Shown here piece after piece: positions 1 to 10,342 of a DNA stretch of 64,000 nucleotides; position 1 is the first letter of the stretch; every line of letters starts with the position of its first letter. Below the pieces are notes generated by a model, which worked only from the letters and a program-made list of their open reading frames with translations, did not search any database and was not told the DNA's origin. The position numbers and the translations under genes are program-made. This stretch comes from Rhytidiadelphus loreus (lineage: Eukaryota; Streptophyta; Bryopsida; Hypnales; Hylocomiaceae): assembly GCA_947034895.1 (NCBI GenBank), contig OX344764.1:22258001-22322000 (forward strand). The letters run 5' to 3'.

Positions 1-369
1 TCAAAATTCATTTAAAAAAATTATGAAGTAAATTTCGAGAACCTATAAATTGATTGGGGTTAAATATATTAGGCCCTTTAACCTCATATTCTTTTGGTCA
101 CCAACTTTTTTGATTTGACTTGTGAAAAGAAGATTAAAATACTTCATATCACTTTTACACTTTAACACCCTCGTAGTCAAACGTTATAATCTTTCACTTT
201 ATAAGTGATATTGTTGTATTTTCATTTCCTATGAGATCTCTAATATGTCTAGTTTGAATTTGTACGGTTTTAATTCAAAAAAATTGATACAACATATCAA
301 AATGTTGGCATTTTGTTCAATTTAGAGCAAATTCCAAAAAGTTCAAAATAGGCCTTGGACATTTAGGGG
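1..369. repeat. AT-rich diverged dispersed repeat
   Basis: No gene is visible. The stretch resembles, in the same order but with many differences, the sequence at about 16870-17165. Both contain a TTTAACxTCATATT block, a GATTTGACxTGTxAAA block, an AAATCACTTT-type block and a CTTGGACATTT block. It is best read as a decayed interspersed repeat. It ends in TTTAGGGG just before the TTAA at 370, which could itself be a piggyBac-type terminus. Confidence 0.45.
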
Positions 370-1318
370 TTAACCCCAAAGTGACAAAGAGGATAGAAAG
401 TGTCCTCACAAAGTTTTAAGTCCAATTTAAAGTGCTATAAATTTTGCATTCAAGGTCCAAATTCAATAAGACTCGTTGGAAAAGTTGCGTTCTCCTTTCT
501 AGTTTGTATGGTAAAATTTTGAGATCAATCCAAGATGTATTGATTTTTTGGAAGCCAATCAAAATTCACAACTTCAATTTGAGTACATTTTAGGGTTACA
601 ACTTTGGGGCCTTGTATCTCCTTCATCCATTGCTCATTTTCAATAAACTTTGTTGGATTTTGTTCCCCTTGAAGTATACTTATTGTGGTAAAGTTTTCAT
701 GTCAATCCAAATGTTTTGAATGTTTGGGAGCAATTTGAAGTTCAAAATCCTGCCATTTTTGGAGTGTAGTGAACTTTGGCGGCTTGTTTCTTCTTCATAC
801 ACCGTCCATTTTCAATAATTCTTTTTGGAAAAGTTGCACATACTAGTCTAGTTTTTGTGGCTAAAATTTCATGTTAATCCAAGAATTAATGAGTGACATA
901 GAAGCATTCTAGTAGAAGGAGGTTCAACTTTAGATGTGTTTTTTGCAATTTTTCTTGGTAATTTTTGACATTTCAACCGTTTTGTAGACACAATGATTCA
1001 ATTGAATGAAATTTTTTCCACCAATGTGTTTGTATACTAGTTTTGAATCTTTTTGTAGTGTAAAGTTTTTTCATTTGAGTAGGTTTCAAAATCAAACTTC
1101 ACCTCCACATGTGTTTTTGGGAAAATTTTAGCATCCATTTTCAACACTAAAACATTATGATCTTGCAATCTATGTGGCCAAATGACTTCAAATTTTGTAC
1201 ATGTACACTAAAAGATTGTACGGTTGAGATTTGTATAACTTGAAGACATTTGGATCCATAAAGCTTCAAAGCAATGATGTTTTTGAACCCCAGAAATTGA
1301 ATGTCACTTTGGGGTTAA
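370..1318. mobile_element. Non-autonomous TTAA-bounded (piggyBac-type) element
   Basis: The segment is flanked by TTAA at 370-373 and 1315-1318. Inside these it has 13 bp perfect inverted ends (CCCCAAAGTGACA and its complement). There is no coding capacity. The interior is built of degenerate ~175 bp repeats. A GATTGTACGGTT motif sits about 100 bp from the right end, the same place as in the other TTAA elements of this window. TTAA targets and ends beginning CCC are piggyBac features; assignment to the same transposase is inference. Confidence 0.75.
462..1160. repeat. Degenerate ~175 bp tandem repeat inside the TTAA element
   Basis: Related units begin with TTCAATAA-like blocks at about 462, 639, 811 and 988, giving spacings of 177, 172 and 177 bases. 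Each unit then has GTTGGA/TTTGGAAAAG, a TAGTTT or TATACT block, GTGGTAAAxTTT, TCAATCCAA and a GGAAGC/GGGAGC block. Similarity between units is moderate, so the duplication is old. Confidence 0.6.
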
Positions 1319-1471
1319 AGTAAGCTTCAGTACTGGGTACCAAGATCGTGGCAGTAGGTTTATGGTGTAAGGGCGGCCCAATAGCAACACGCTGAAGCAA
1401 CACTGTGAAAGAAATCAATGGTGCATAACCTTTACAGTGTGTTTCAGAGTTTTGTCATGGGGCTGCTCTAA

Positions 1472-1890
1472 GAGCATCGCCACCCCTGCGCAGTAAATGG
1501 GGCTGGGACGGCCAAAACGAAAGCCGGCCTCCAAACCATCCCCCACCGTGACCCTGGCTGAGCCCGGTTGGCAGCCGGGCGCGTCAAAAATCCAGGATTT
1601 CTCTTCAGCACAGCATGGACGGGGAAATTGAACCGCGCCCGGAGTTTGAAGATTGTCCGTGTTTTTTGATGCAAAGCGACAAAGCCTATCCTCGAGAACA
1701 AGCTGGAGATCACTGTAGTAGCAACTCCCGAGGAGATTTGGGGTCTTTTTTTATCCGTTTCATGCTTGGGAGCGTGAGTCGTGGCAGAAGCACGGTGGGG
1801 CGGTCTCACTGAGCAGTGTCCGGGATAATTTTTTGGGACGGCACCGTGGGTTCACCGTGGGCGTTTGGCCGCCCCACGGTGGCGATGCTC
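1472..1890. mobile_element. PIF/Harbinger-like MITE
   Basis: A 419 bp GC-rich segment has perfect inverted ends GAGCATCGCCACC and GGTGGCGATGCTC. It is flanked on both sides by TAA (1469-1471 and 1891-1893). A three-base TWA target duplication and GAGCATC-type ends are known from PIF/Harbinger and Tourist-like MITEs of plants. The small open frames inside are not convincing genes. The sharp GC contrast with the surrounding DNA marks its edges. Confidence 0.75.
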
Positions 1891-1893
1891 TAA

Positions 1894-2519
1894 GTGTACA
1901 CTATTCTATTTGCTAAATCTCGGACAAGCCAAACAAATAAAAAAATAAATGCTAAAGATGATTTGCAAGAATTCTTAAAATCAAATACAAATGTCATTTA
2001 ATACTTTGCCATCAAAAAAAATATTTTGATGGACCACTAAAGGAATTGCTTCAATGACATTTGTGGGAATCAAGGTTGGAGATGTCATTTTTATATTGAA
2101 ATTAATTGTTTGCCATGAATCTTGAAAGGGTATGGGATAATTTGAAAATGAGAGTTTGACCACTCATTATCAAAATGTCAAAATTATGTTTGATGTAGAA
2201 TTTCAGGCCTCATTTAGTCACAGTAGAATAAAAAATTTCAAAACAATTTGAATTAAACAAAGTTGGTAAATCAATCTAAATTTCATCTTCAAAAATCCGT
2301 TTGAGATTTAAAGCCTCCTATCAAAAGTTATGGACAAAATTCAGAGAGGATGTTTGAAAATGTAAAAACAATGTCCCTTTCAACCCTTCTCTAAAACTTT
2401 TGATTAGCTCATAGTGTTTTGAAAAAAGTTAGTCTGAAATTCTACTTCAAATACAATTCATGCTTTAATTTGACTTAACTATGAGTGGTTGAGCTCCTAC
2501 TAATTCTAGCTTACATATC
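1894..2519. other. AT-rich intergenic stretch, nothing recognised
   Basis: Low-GC sequence without convincing reading frames, RNA genes or clear repeats. Confidence 0.4.
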
Positions 2520-3010
2520 CCACATTGTTTGTTTTATCTCCTACCACCCCATGTGTATATAAAGATCTCGTCTTCACAATTCAAAAATGCAAGATTGGAA
2601 TTAAGGTAAATCAACCCATTACCACCCTAATTTGCAATTTGAATATGTTGGGTCCAACTTCAAGAGGGGTGATATATATTTTCAGAGGTGTGTGCATGTT
2701 TCACAAATCAAACCTACGTGGAATTATAATTTTCCTATTAAAATTGTAATTTCTGTGATTTTTTGAAAAGGTCTACCCTGAAATTACAAAACCGCCCAGA
2801 GAGTGGAATCATAAACAATTCCTAACCAACCCATAACCATCCAAGTCAAGTACTAAGTATTCACCATTAATAAAATAATACATTACCTTTGTTGTCATAA
2901 TTTTTTTGATTTTGTCATAAAAAGATTGGATTTGGATGTTTTTTGGACAGAATTGGACCCAAAGTTAGGTGACAGAATTCGGTTGGTCCACTAACGGAAT
3001 TACTTGCTTA
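2520..3010. repeat. Diverged dispersed repeat (copy near 15931-16740)
   Basis: It shares ordered blocks with the segment at about 15931-16740. These are CTCCTACCACCCCATGTG, ATTTGCAATxTGAAT, CTTGTTTCATGAATT-like, GAAATTATAATTTT, TTGAAATTACAAAAC and AGAGTGGAxTCATAAAC. No protein is recognisable in either copy. It is an old interspersed repeat of unknown class. Confidence 0.5.
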
Positions 3011-4081
3011 CTTGCAAAACAAAGAGAGGCAATTCAAAAGCTAAAATCATTTATTCTAAAGAAATGAATGCTATTTTATTTATAGTTTTATATTAAAAAC
3101 TTATTGTGCTACGGACTCAATGTATAGTTGCCACCCAGGTAGTTCTTGCACTTCATTCTTTGACAAATTTTGATGCGTGTACTTTAACTATTGATCGTGT
3201 GGAATATTCTACACCATTGTGTTAGGAGAGGGTAGTTGTCAATGCTGCTACTCAATGTTATGTATAACTAAAGGTATATACTATACACATTCTAAAATGA
3301 GAATTTCTCATTTGTACAACAAGCCAACTAAGCTATGGAAATTAATGAATCTGCTCACTAGCATAACATTATCAATTAGTTGATGGCAAATTTGCATTAG
3401 CATTTACATTCCAAACTATACTAGAGGTACACCTATTGTAAAATTCTACAACAACACTCCAGTTGCATATTTTTGTTTGCAAGAGCCCAAAGAAACATGT
3501 GCATGACTGATCATTGTGCTCTTGGTTTTTATCATGAATGTTGGATGAAAACATGATAATTTTGTGACAATAGTCTTAATAGAGGCCATGATAGGGGTCA
3601 TGACACTTCATACTTAATATAATAGATTGACCAATTGAATGTGGCATGCACTCTGCAATCATGGCGTTTCAAGACCTCAACAAGCCCCAAATTTGTCACA
3701 TTCGAATCCCTCCAAGTTAATAGTAGTTTTCTAGCATCTAGGGAAATGTCAACAAGTTTTTTGAAATTGTCACCATACCCAACTTGACCAAGCACTCCAT
3801 TGTGCAAGTAACCAAGGACCCGTCAAAATGTTGGTCTCCATCAACCATGATTGCACTAGTGGTGAGGTAGAATCTGAGTTTCTATTTCTAATAAAAATTT
3901 GCTCAAACTCTTCAAAGGGATATCAAAAAAGTTGAGAAACGGATTGTAACATCTTTAAACTAGTTCCAAGGGATAGCAAAAATGTTTGTATTTATTGAAC
4001 TTTAGGTCTATGGTTCAATTCCTACCAATATGCGTAGCCCAAGAACTACAATTATCTAGTTTGATAGAGTCCCCCGTTCGC
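3011..4081. other. AT-rich intergenic stretch, nothing recognised
   Basis: Only short chance reading frames are present on either strand. No motif or RNA gene is recognised. Confidence 0.4.
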
Positions 4082-4373
4082 CACTACACTAATAATGGTA
4101 TATAGTGTTGGCAACACTAATTACGAAGTACAACACTAAATGTCAACAATTTCACTAGTGTTACTAATACTAAATGTCAATATAGACACTATTTGACAAC
4201 TTTTTGAATTTTTTGGGGATATAAATTTTTAACAAGACTTCATTTAATATTAAAGGTAATTTCATATTAGAAATGAGTTCACAAGAGGTGGAAAGTAAAA
4301 CTCTAAATGGGTCTGGTAAAAATTAGGTAACACTATTAGTAACATAACACTAAATACCATTATTAGTGTAGTG
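4082..4373. mobile_element. MITE with CACTACA...TGTAGTG inverted ends
   Basis: A 292 bp segment begins CACTACACTAATAATGGTAT and ends with the matching complement. The perfect terminal inverted repeat is about 20 bp and is followed by a further imperfect match (TAGTGTT/AACACTA). CACTA-type ends suggest a non-autonomous CACTA element, but I see no clear three-base target duplication, so the superfamily is uncertain. No coding capacity. Confidence 0.65.
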
Positions 4374-5048
4374 GGGGTGTCACCCTTGGAGTAAATGCCA
4401 AGGCTTGGTTAGTTTGTTACTTCTTGCTGTAGCCCAAATGTTGCATGTGCAAAGAAAGGAAGAAAGGTGAGAAAATATCCAACACTGTGATCTTGGTTCA
4501 TGAAATCACACAAATCTTGAGGTGAAGTGGCTCTTGAATGAAATGTGCTCATTTTGGAAGAATCCATGGATTTTCATCCCAAAGTGCATGTTGCCATGTC
4601 CAATACCCAATCCCGGCTGTTGACAATTCCTCCTCTTCCTGACAAGGCCCCCCACGGCCGCCTCTGTCCTTGCCTTGCCTTGCCTTGCTTTACTTTGCCT
4701 TGCTTTCCACCATTCCCATTTGTTTAGGCATAACTTATACAACAACTCCGTCTTCCCCGCCAACAATCATGTCCTTACAGACATTCATAGCAGGCCCCAC
4801 CTTGTGTGCAGGCCTTCCATACAGGTGTACACAAAGGATAAGGTTGGGCATGCAACTTGGGAACATAAAAAGTTTAACATAACAATACCAATACCTTGAG
4901 ATAGCTTACTAGTGTACACAAGCTTCAGTTATCTTTTTAGAGGCATTTTGCAACTGAATTTGGGCATTGCCTGTTGGAGGCAGGGTTGGTGGGTTTGGAA
5001 TTTGGAATTTAATAGTTTCATTTTTGCGTCGTGGAAAGTAAATTTCAT
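4374..5048. other. Intergenic; contains (TTGCC)n-like microsatellite at 4669-4710
   Basis: A TTGCC/TTTGCC short tandem repeat lies at about 4669-4710. Overlapping reading frames there are artefacts of the repeat. Nothing else is recognised. Confidence 0.5.
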
Positions 5049-5462
5049 TAAGGTAGTATGCTCTAAAAGCGACCATTTAAGAGCTGGTCCGCCTTTTTCA
5101 TCGGGTTACATGGACAGCGTTATTTTTAGATCATTTTTCAGAGAAAGAAAAATGGATGTGAAAACTAACACAAGTGGTTTTGTATTTTTCCAAGCTTTTT
5201 TGAATTACTTATAAATTTTCAAAGATTCAGGGCATAGGCACCTATTTGTGACCATAGGTCTCCCAAAATCTGTCCACTTGCAATTTGTTAATGGATGTGC
5301 AGAAATCAAGAGTAATGATTGGCTCTTGCAATAGAAAAATAATTTTTTCACTATGCATTCAATTGCTACAGTGGTCCATTTAAGGAGCACCCCGTCTCCA
5401 TTTCTCACCCCAAAATAGGGGCAGTTTGAAGAAGGGGATCGCTTTTACAGCATACTACCTTA
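5049..5462. mobile_element. 414 bp MITE, TAAGGTAGTATGC ends
   Basis: The inverted ends are TAAGGTAGTATGCTCTAAAA at the left and the complement of TAAGGTAGTATGCTGTAAAA at the right, one mismatch in 20. A second copy of the same 414 bp length lies in opposite orientation at 54684-55097. A short frame of about 67 codons is similar in both copies, but this reflects recent common descent of the repeat rather than coding. Superfamily unknown. Confidence 0.75.
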
Positions 5463-6179
5463 CAGGAAACCAATGTTCCTCTTCAGCAAGAGGGAAGACA
5501 CAGGTGGCTTGGAGTTTTGGCTTCCAGAAGAGTGAAACTCACTGACACGCAACCCAAAGTCCAAGCCAGTACCGTACTCCAGATGAGTGAGAATGGACTG
5601 AAATTTTCTGCACCTTTCTAACTTAACTTAAAATGTCAAAAGAATGAATGGGACCAAGCCTGCTCATGCAAGTTCTCATCTTTAAGTTATTTGAAGCTGG
5701 GTAACTTGCTCTTTATCTCATGAGTTTTCTGGAAGCAAGCGTCCCAACACCAAAGAACAATCATGTTTTGTCCAGACTGCTGTATCTTTTGCAATTGATG
5801 CTGTTTGCTGGGGCCTTAACTCAGCTGCAAAACAAAGCTACAGACTCCAAAAAACCCATATCCTATGGCACAAAATACAAGAGGGCCAGGTGGCCCTTTG
5901 CTTTAGGACCCAAGGACCCAGTCCAGTGAAAACTTCCCTGGTGAATTATACCCCCAAAACTTACCTTACCTGATTTTCAAGTTGGCTTGTACATAAGAAG
6001 AGAAAAAGTGAATGATATCATCTAAAGCATCTCTAAGAAATACAAGATTCGCCAATATTTGAATGCATGCAGATTGTTATTTTTGAGGTCCTAGTATTGA
6101 GGATGAGTGATGGATGGGTGATCAAAATTGGATGATTTCTCTAACCTACTTGCATTCTAAGGTGCATGTCAAGCTTCCA
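5463..6179. other. Intergenic, no gene recognised
   Basis: Less AT-rich than the surroundings, but without a convincing frame. It ends at the TTAA where piggyBac element 1 is inserted. Confidence 0.4.
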
Positions 6180-7098
6180 TTAACCCCTAAACGCCCAAAC
6201 ATGCTTTTTTGACAACATAGCATTTTTGGTCAGGCCAGTGCTTGCAAAAATTTGGACAATTTTGGTCAAAAATTTGAGAGGATGTGCGGACGAGGAGTAT
6301 CTTTAAGGGGCAATAATTTTCAATCCATTCCAATTTACAGAAAAAAAATGATGAACAGAAAAGTGATTTTGTCTGTTCTTAGGGCAGGACGGGCACCTCC
6401 ATTTACACTAGCTCTGAAAATTTGAAACCATTGCCCAAAGGGCGAGGGGCAGAGTTGAGGGCAGGGTGTCTGTTGATTTGAAAATGGTAACCCGGCCTAC
6501 TTTGAGAAGGTGTCAGATCTGGGTTTAGGGAGGCAAGCAGATGCAGACTCAGAGTGCTTTTACTGCCTTCATTACAATGCTAGCAGTTACTGACAAGCAC
6601 TTTCATGTGAAGGTCGTTTCTGGCACCTTTAGGTCCAGTTCGAAATACGGTTACATGGCTGTGGGAAGGCCAAAATGACTTGTTGATCCAACTTCCTGAA
6701 GGTAAAAAATTCTCAATATCTAATGAAAATTATGAAACTATTACTCTTCTGCAACATAAGTGTACACTTGCAAAAGTTATTGCAGTACCTAGATTTCTAC
6801 CTACATCCACATGCAAGTTTAAAACTTGGGAAATGCTTCCTTTGAATGCAACTTCACTGCAATTGGATTAGGCCTAAAGATTTGATGCACGATGTGAATT
6901 CTGTGCCAGGAAATCAGATTTGCACTAATCCCTACAATGCTATCCTCTGCACAAATTAATTTCAATGTTTCTTCCACACTACTGTCCTAAATTTGTCACT
7001 AATTAGCCGCCAAAAAAACCAACTCATTACTTCATCCCACTAGTATTCTCACGAAGTTCAAAAAAATTCTACACCTAAGGAAACGATTCTACAACCAA

Positions 7099-8049
7099 AT
7101 GCCAGTTGCATTCATCACACCCATGTTGTCCCTACACAAATCAAAATACAACCAAGACCATAGCCAGGGAAATATCAAAGGAGTTTCAAAGTGCAACATG
7201 TCTCAAGGCAATGGATTAGTCACGGGGAGGAGCATACCCACAAGAGTTAGCCAACAGGATTGCGAACGCTTGCTGCTACCAACAAGCGAGGGCCCTCACT
7301 GCAACATTGAGGGCAGGGCTGCAGGAGCGGAGTGGGTGGTGCGACCTTCGTCCATCGTCGAGGGACATTGGGTAGCGTCCACTTCTGATCTTCTTACATC
7401 AACGGAGAAATCCGACCCAACACCAAAGCAAAAGTCAAGCATCGAGGGGCTGCCACATGACGGTAGCAGTTACGATTGCAACCAATCAAGTTGGCGTCAA
7501 CAGGGACTGCACCCGAAGAACTATAGTCTTAGCAAGGAGGAAGGAGTTACCATTAACTCTACTTGCCACAACGACGGCATGCATGCGCAAGAAGGAAGTC
7601 TGCATCGTCGAGGGGGGCGTGAATGTAGATTCCTCCAAGGTGCTCAAGGTCTTGCACTTGCCGGACCCAACACACAACTTGTGGAAGCAACAACAGTAGA
7701 ACATCAACTCTTCCAACTTTTGACAACAAAAGAAGGAGCATCACCAAGCCAAGCTAGTAAAGTAGTGGCACTATTGAACGTGGTGCATTTACGCTCATTG
7801 CCTGTCCCACGAGGAACTTGTAAGTGGCCTGCTAATCCTTCACCTAACAACTACCGCCACCACTTCTACAGGCAAGCTGCCCGCTGCTTAGGGTGGTGCC
7901 AGTGGAGGCAATTTCATCCAGATATTCCTCTCCTAATAAAGGAGAAGGTGTGGCCAGATTTTGCAAAGGCGGAAGGAAACAACTCACTCAAAAGAAATGC
8001 CGAAGCTTCCTCGATTCCTGAAGGGAAAATGGGTAAGAACGACCTCTGA
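7099..8049 (+). CDS. Open frame of 316 codons in the 5' part of element 1, doubtful gene
   Basis: A true ATG opens this frame and it runs to TGA at 8047-8049. I recognise no domain. The last hundred residues, containing a CLGWCQ motif followed by PLLIKEKVWPDF, look more protein-like than the Ser/Gln/His-rich start. By eye, element 2 differs at seven codons, five of them synonymous (for example GCG/GCA, GGG/GGT, TTG/CTG) and two changing the residue (Leu/Pro, Trp/Arg). This is weakly compatible with coding. Against it, its end overlaps the first exon proposed at 7997-8032 in another frame and includes that exon's splice donor. It may be a second element protein, part of a leader, or chance. 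Confidence 0.3.
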   Translation: MPVAFITPMLSLHKSKYNQDHSQGNIKGVSKCNMSQGNGLVTGRSIPTRVSQQDCERLLLPTSEGPHCNIEGRAAGAEWVVRPSSIVEGHWVASTSDLLTSTEKSDPTPKQKSSIEGLPHDGSSYDCNQSSWRQQGLHPKNYSLSKEEGVTINSTCHNDGMHAQEGSLHRRGGRECRFLQGAQGLALAGPNTQLVEATTVEHQLFQLLTTKEGASPSQASKVVALLNVVHLRSLPVPRGTCKWPANPSPNNYRHHFYRQAARCLGWCQWRQFHPDIPLLIKEKVWPDFAKAEGNNSLKRNAEASSIPEGKMGKNDL

Positions 8050-8702
8050 CTACTTCTTTGTACTCAAATGCTCTCTTTGTTTGTACTCAAACTATGATTC
8101 TAGAAGACCAATGCAGCTCTAGTGCCCACCTTGTCAATGAAAAATCTACATTTACAAAACAAATAAGTGATAACGAGGTTTTAGAATACCTGACCTTACC
8201 TTTGTCGATGCTGCAGCTCGCCAGGGATGACTTGCCGCCCCGACGCAGTGACCGCCTGCAGCAACAACGGGAGGAACAACAGCTTGCAGGAGAGACAACT
8301 ACCGTAGAGCTTAGTGACCCGACGGACTCCTCCTCCGACGATCCGCCCAAAGATTGTCCTCCTTCGATCGAGGGTTGTCCTGCTTCGACGACCTTCCACG
8401 ACATGCGCATTGGCTCCCCCAATGCAAACCTCTTCGGAAGCCAAGAGGAAGACGACGAAATACTAGCAGCAGCAAGAGATTCCAGTTGCCAAGGATACTC
8501 AAATGATTCTGAAGATGAGGAAGAAGACTTTGGGGAGTCAGTGGAAGGACTCTTCTGGCCCCGCGAACTCCTGCACTCACAAACTTCATTGGCTAGCACA
8601 CACCGCAAGAGAAGGAAACCACGGCGCGAGAGAGTGGACGGAATACAAAGCGCGCTTCATTTTGAAAATTTTCAATCACAGCCTGGATTGCCGCAACCTT
8701 AG
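7997..8702 (+). CDS. Proposed N-terminal exons of the element 1 transposon gene
   Basis: I propose exon 1 at 7997-8032, which reads MPKLPRFLKGKW. A consensus donor (TGG|GTAAGA) follows, then intron 8033-8216 ending in GATGCTGCAG, then exon 2 from 8217, joined in phase 0. Exon 2 reads on to TAG at 8700-8702. The encoded stretch is basic at first (PPRRSDR), then Gln/Ser/Thr-rich, then strongly acidic (DSEDEEED). It closes with a basic HRKRRKPRRER cluster that could be a nuclear localisation signal. The longer frame running upstream from 8058 has no ATG at its start (TTG), which supports the splice model. How this part connects to the catalytic exon is unresolved because of the TAG and a G-run. 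It could be a separate accessory protein. Confidence 0.45.
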
Positions 8703-8936
8703 AGCCCAGGCAGCAACTATGCATGGCGTGATGGGGGGGGGAAGCGATGGACATCGGACGGAGATGGAGAACCAACATGCGGGACCATCGGACAGCTGGA
8801 TGGAACACCAGCTCGACATAGAGCCGTTGCAAGGAAGGGAGAGATTGGTTGACGTGGAACCTCAACCAGTACAAGCTACCCCACCCATAGTAGGAGTTCG
8901 AGTTCATGATCATGGCCAATACCAAGAGGGACCCCT
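8703..8936 (+). CDS. Proposed exon preceding the catalytic exon of element 1
   Basis: In the frame used here an ATG occurs at 8764. The frame stays open to CCCCT at 8936, followed by the strong donor GTGAGT. Joining 8936 to the acceptor at 10342 (TTTCAG) keeps the frame and gives a Leu codon (CT+A) leading into the EGGILDAP start of the catalytic exon. Residues include ENQHAGPSDSW and DVEPQPVQATPP, a low-complexity N-terminal extension typical of transposase leaders. The G-run at 8733-8741 is nine long here and eight in element 2, so the frame upstream of it is uncertain. Translation may begin at 8764. Confidence 0.5.
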
Positions 8937-10342
8937 GTGAGTACCTAAACCTCAGTTCAGTTAGAAACCTTAGGAATTTTGTGAGCAAGTAATATTACAA
9001 TGGTCAAGTTTTGATACTTTCTGGTTGGCAACTGTAAGTAGTTTCCAATGCACTAAAAATAGTGACAAATGGATGCAATGTATAAATCATTTCAAGTAAA
9101 TATTATAAAATGTTTTAAAATTTTATTTACATCTTCAGGTTTGGTGGGTAGGCAAAGTGATGATGGTAATTTCAGACTACATTGTATGGTCAACAGATGC
9201 TGAATTTACATTTATATACAATTTGAACTCGCATATGTACTCAAACAAACACATGATGGTACTTGTAGGCAAAACTATGATTCTTTTTTATTGTTATTGA
9301 ATAATTCTAGTGTCCATGCACATTTTGAATTTGACTATATCCATAAACTAATGATGGTAGTTTTAGACTATAATTTATGATTGTAAGTTTCAAAACATAT
9401 TCCTAGGATTTATGTACATTTTGATTTTGAATTTGAATTTGGTCACAAACTCATGATGGGAATGTTAGGCTAAACTTTGTAGTTGTAAATAATATGTAAT
9501 GTTTTTAGAGTCCTTACACTTATTGAATTTCTCTATGTCCACAAACTATTGATGGTAGTTTTAGATTAGAATTTATGATTGTAAGTTTCAAAACATATTC
9601 CTAGGATTTATGTACATTTTGAATTTGAATTTGAATTTGGTCACAAACTCATGATGGCAATGTTAGGCTAAACTTTGTAGTTGTAAATAATATGTAATGT
9701 TTTTAGAGTCCATGCACATATTGAATTTCTCTATGTCCACAAACTATTGATGGTAGTTTTAGATTAGAATTTATGATTGTAAGTTTCAAAACATATTCCT
9801 AGGATTTATGTACATTTTGAATTTGAATTTAGTCACAAACTCATGATGGGAATGTTAGGCTAAACTTTGTAGTTGTAAATAATATGTAATGTTTTTAGAG
9901 TCCATGCACATATTGAATTTCACTATGCCCATAAACTATTGATGGTGGTGTTAGGTTTAACTTTGTGGTTGGAAGTGTTATAAATTTTTTTATAGTTTTC
10001 ATGGCCTTGTTGAATTTGAATTTGGTCACATATTAATGATAGAGGTTATAGAGTACACTTTGTAGGTGTAATTATTGTAATTTTTTTATAGTTTTCATGG
10101 CGATGTAGAATTTGAATTTGGTTACATGATAATGATGGAGGTTGTAGATTACACTTTGTTGGTGTCATTGTTGTACAAAAGTTTATACTGATCTTGGCGA
10201 ATTTGAAAATGAATTTGGTCACTCACTATTGATGATGGTTTTAGACTACAAATTGTAGGTGTAAAGGTTATAAATCATTTTTACATTTCTCATGTCTATA
10301 TTGAATTGGAAATTTGTTTATAACTAATGATGGTGGTTTCAG
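8937..10342 (+). other. Predicted intron of the element 1 transposase gene
   Basis: The donor is GTGAGTAC at 8937 and the acceptor TTTCAG ends at 10342. The frame is preserved across the junction (phase 2). The catalytic frame extends a few codons into the intron but starts there with TTG, and its first true ATG is at 10458. An N-terminus supplied by an upstream exon is therefore needed unless translation starts at 10458. The same signals are present in element 2 at 28486-29891. Confidence 0.6.
9143..10342 (+). repeat. About thirteen ~97 bp degenerate tandem units within the intron
   Basis: Units share the core TGATGGTxGTTTTAG followed by ACTxxAATTTATGATTG or GCTAAACTTTGTAGTTG. The same TAG/CAG position recurs from about 9175 to the real acceptor at 10342, an average spacing near 97. 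Adjacent units pair into a better conserved ~198 bp period between about 9400 and 9900. The last unit provides the splice acceptor. Confidence 0.75.

Noticed and set aside
6180..6195. CCCTAAA at element ends looks like the plant telomere repeat
   Set aside because: Only one unit occurs per end, always next to TTAA and paired as an inverted terminus.
8058..8216. N-terminal extension of the acidic frame upstream of 8217
   Set aside because: It begins with TTG, not ATG, and the stretch has splice donor and acceptor signals of an intron.
9143..10342. Regular repeats resembling a CRISPR array
   Set aside because: Units are degenerate over their whole length without unique spacers, in eukaryotic transposon DNA.
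10314..10342. Start of the transposase at 10314
   Set aside because: The codon is TTG, and these bases belong to the last intron repeat ending in the acceptor.
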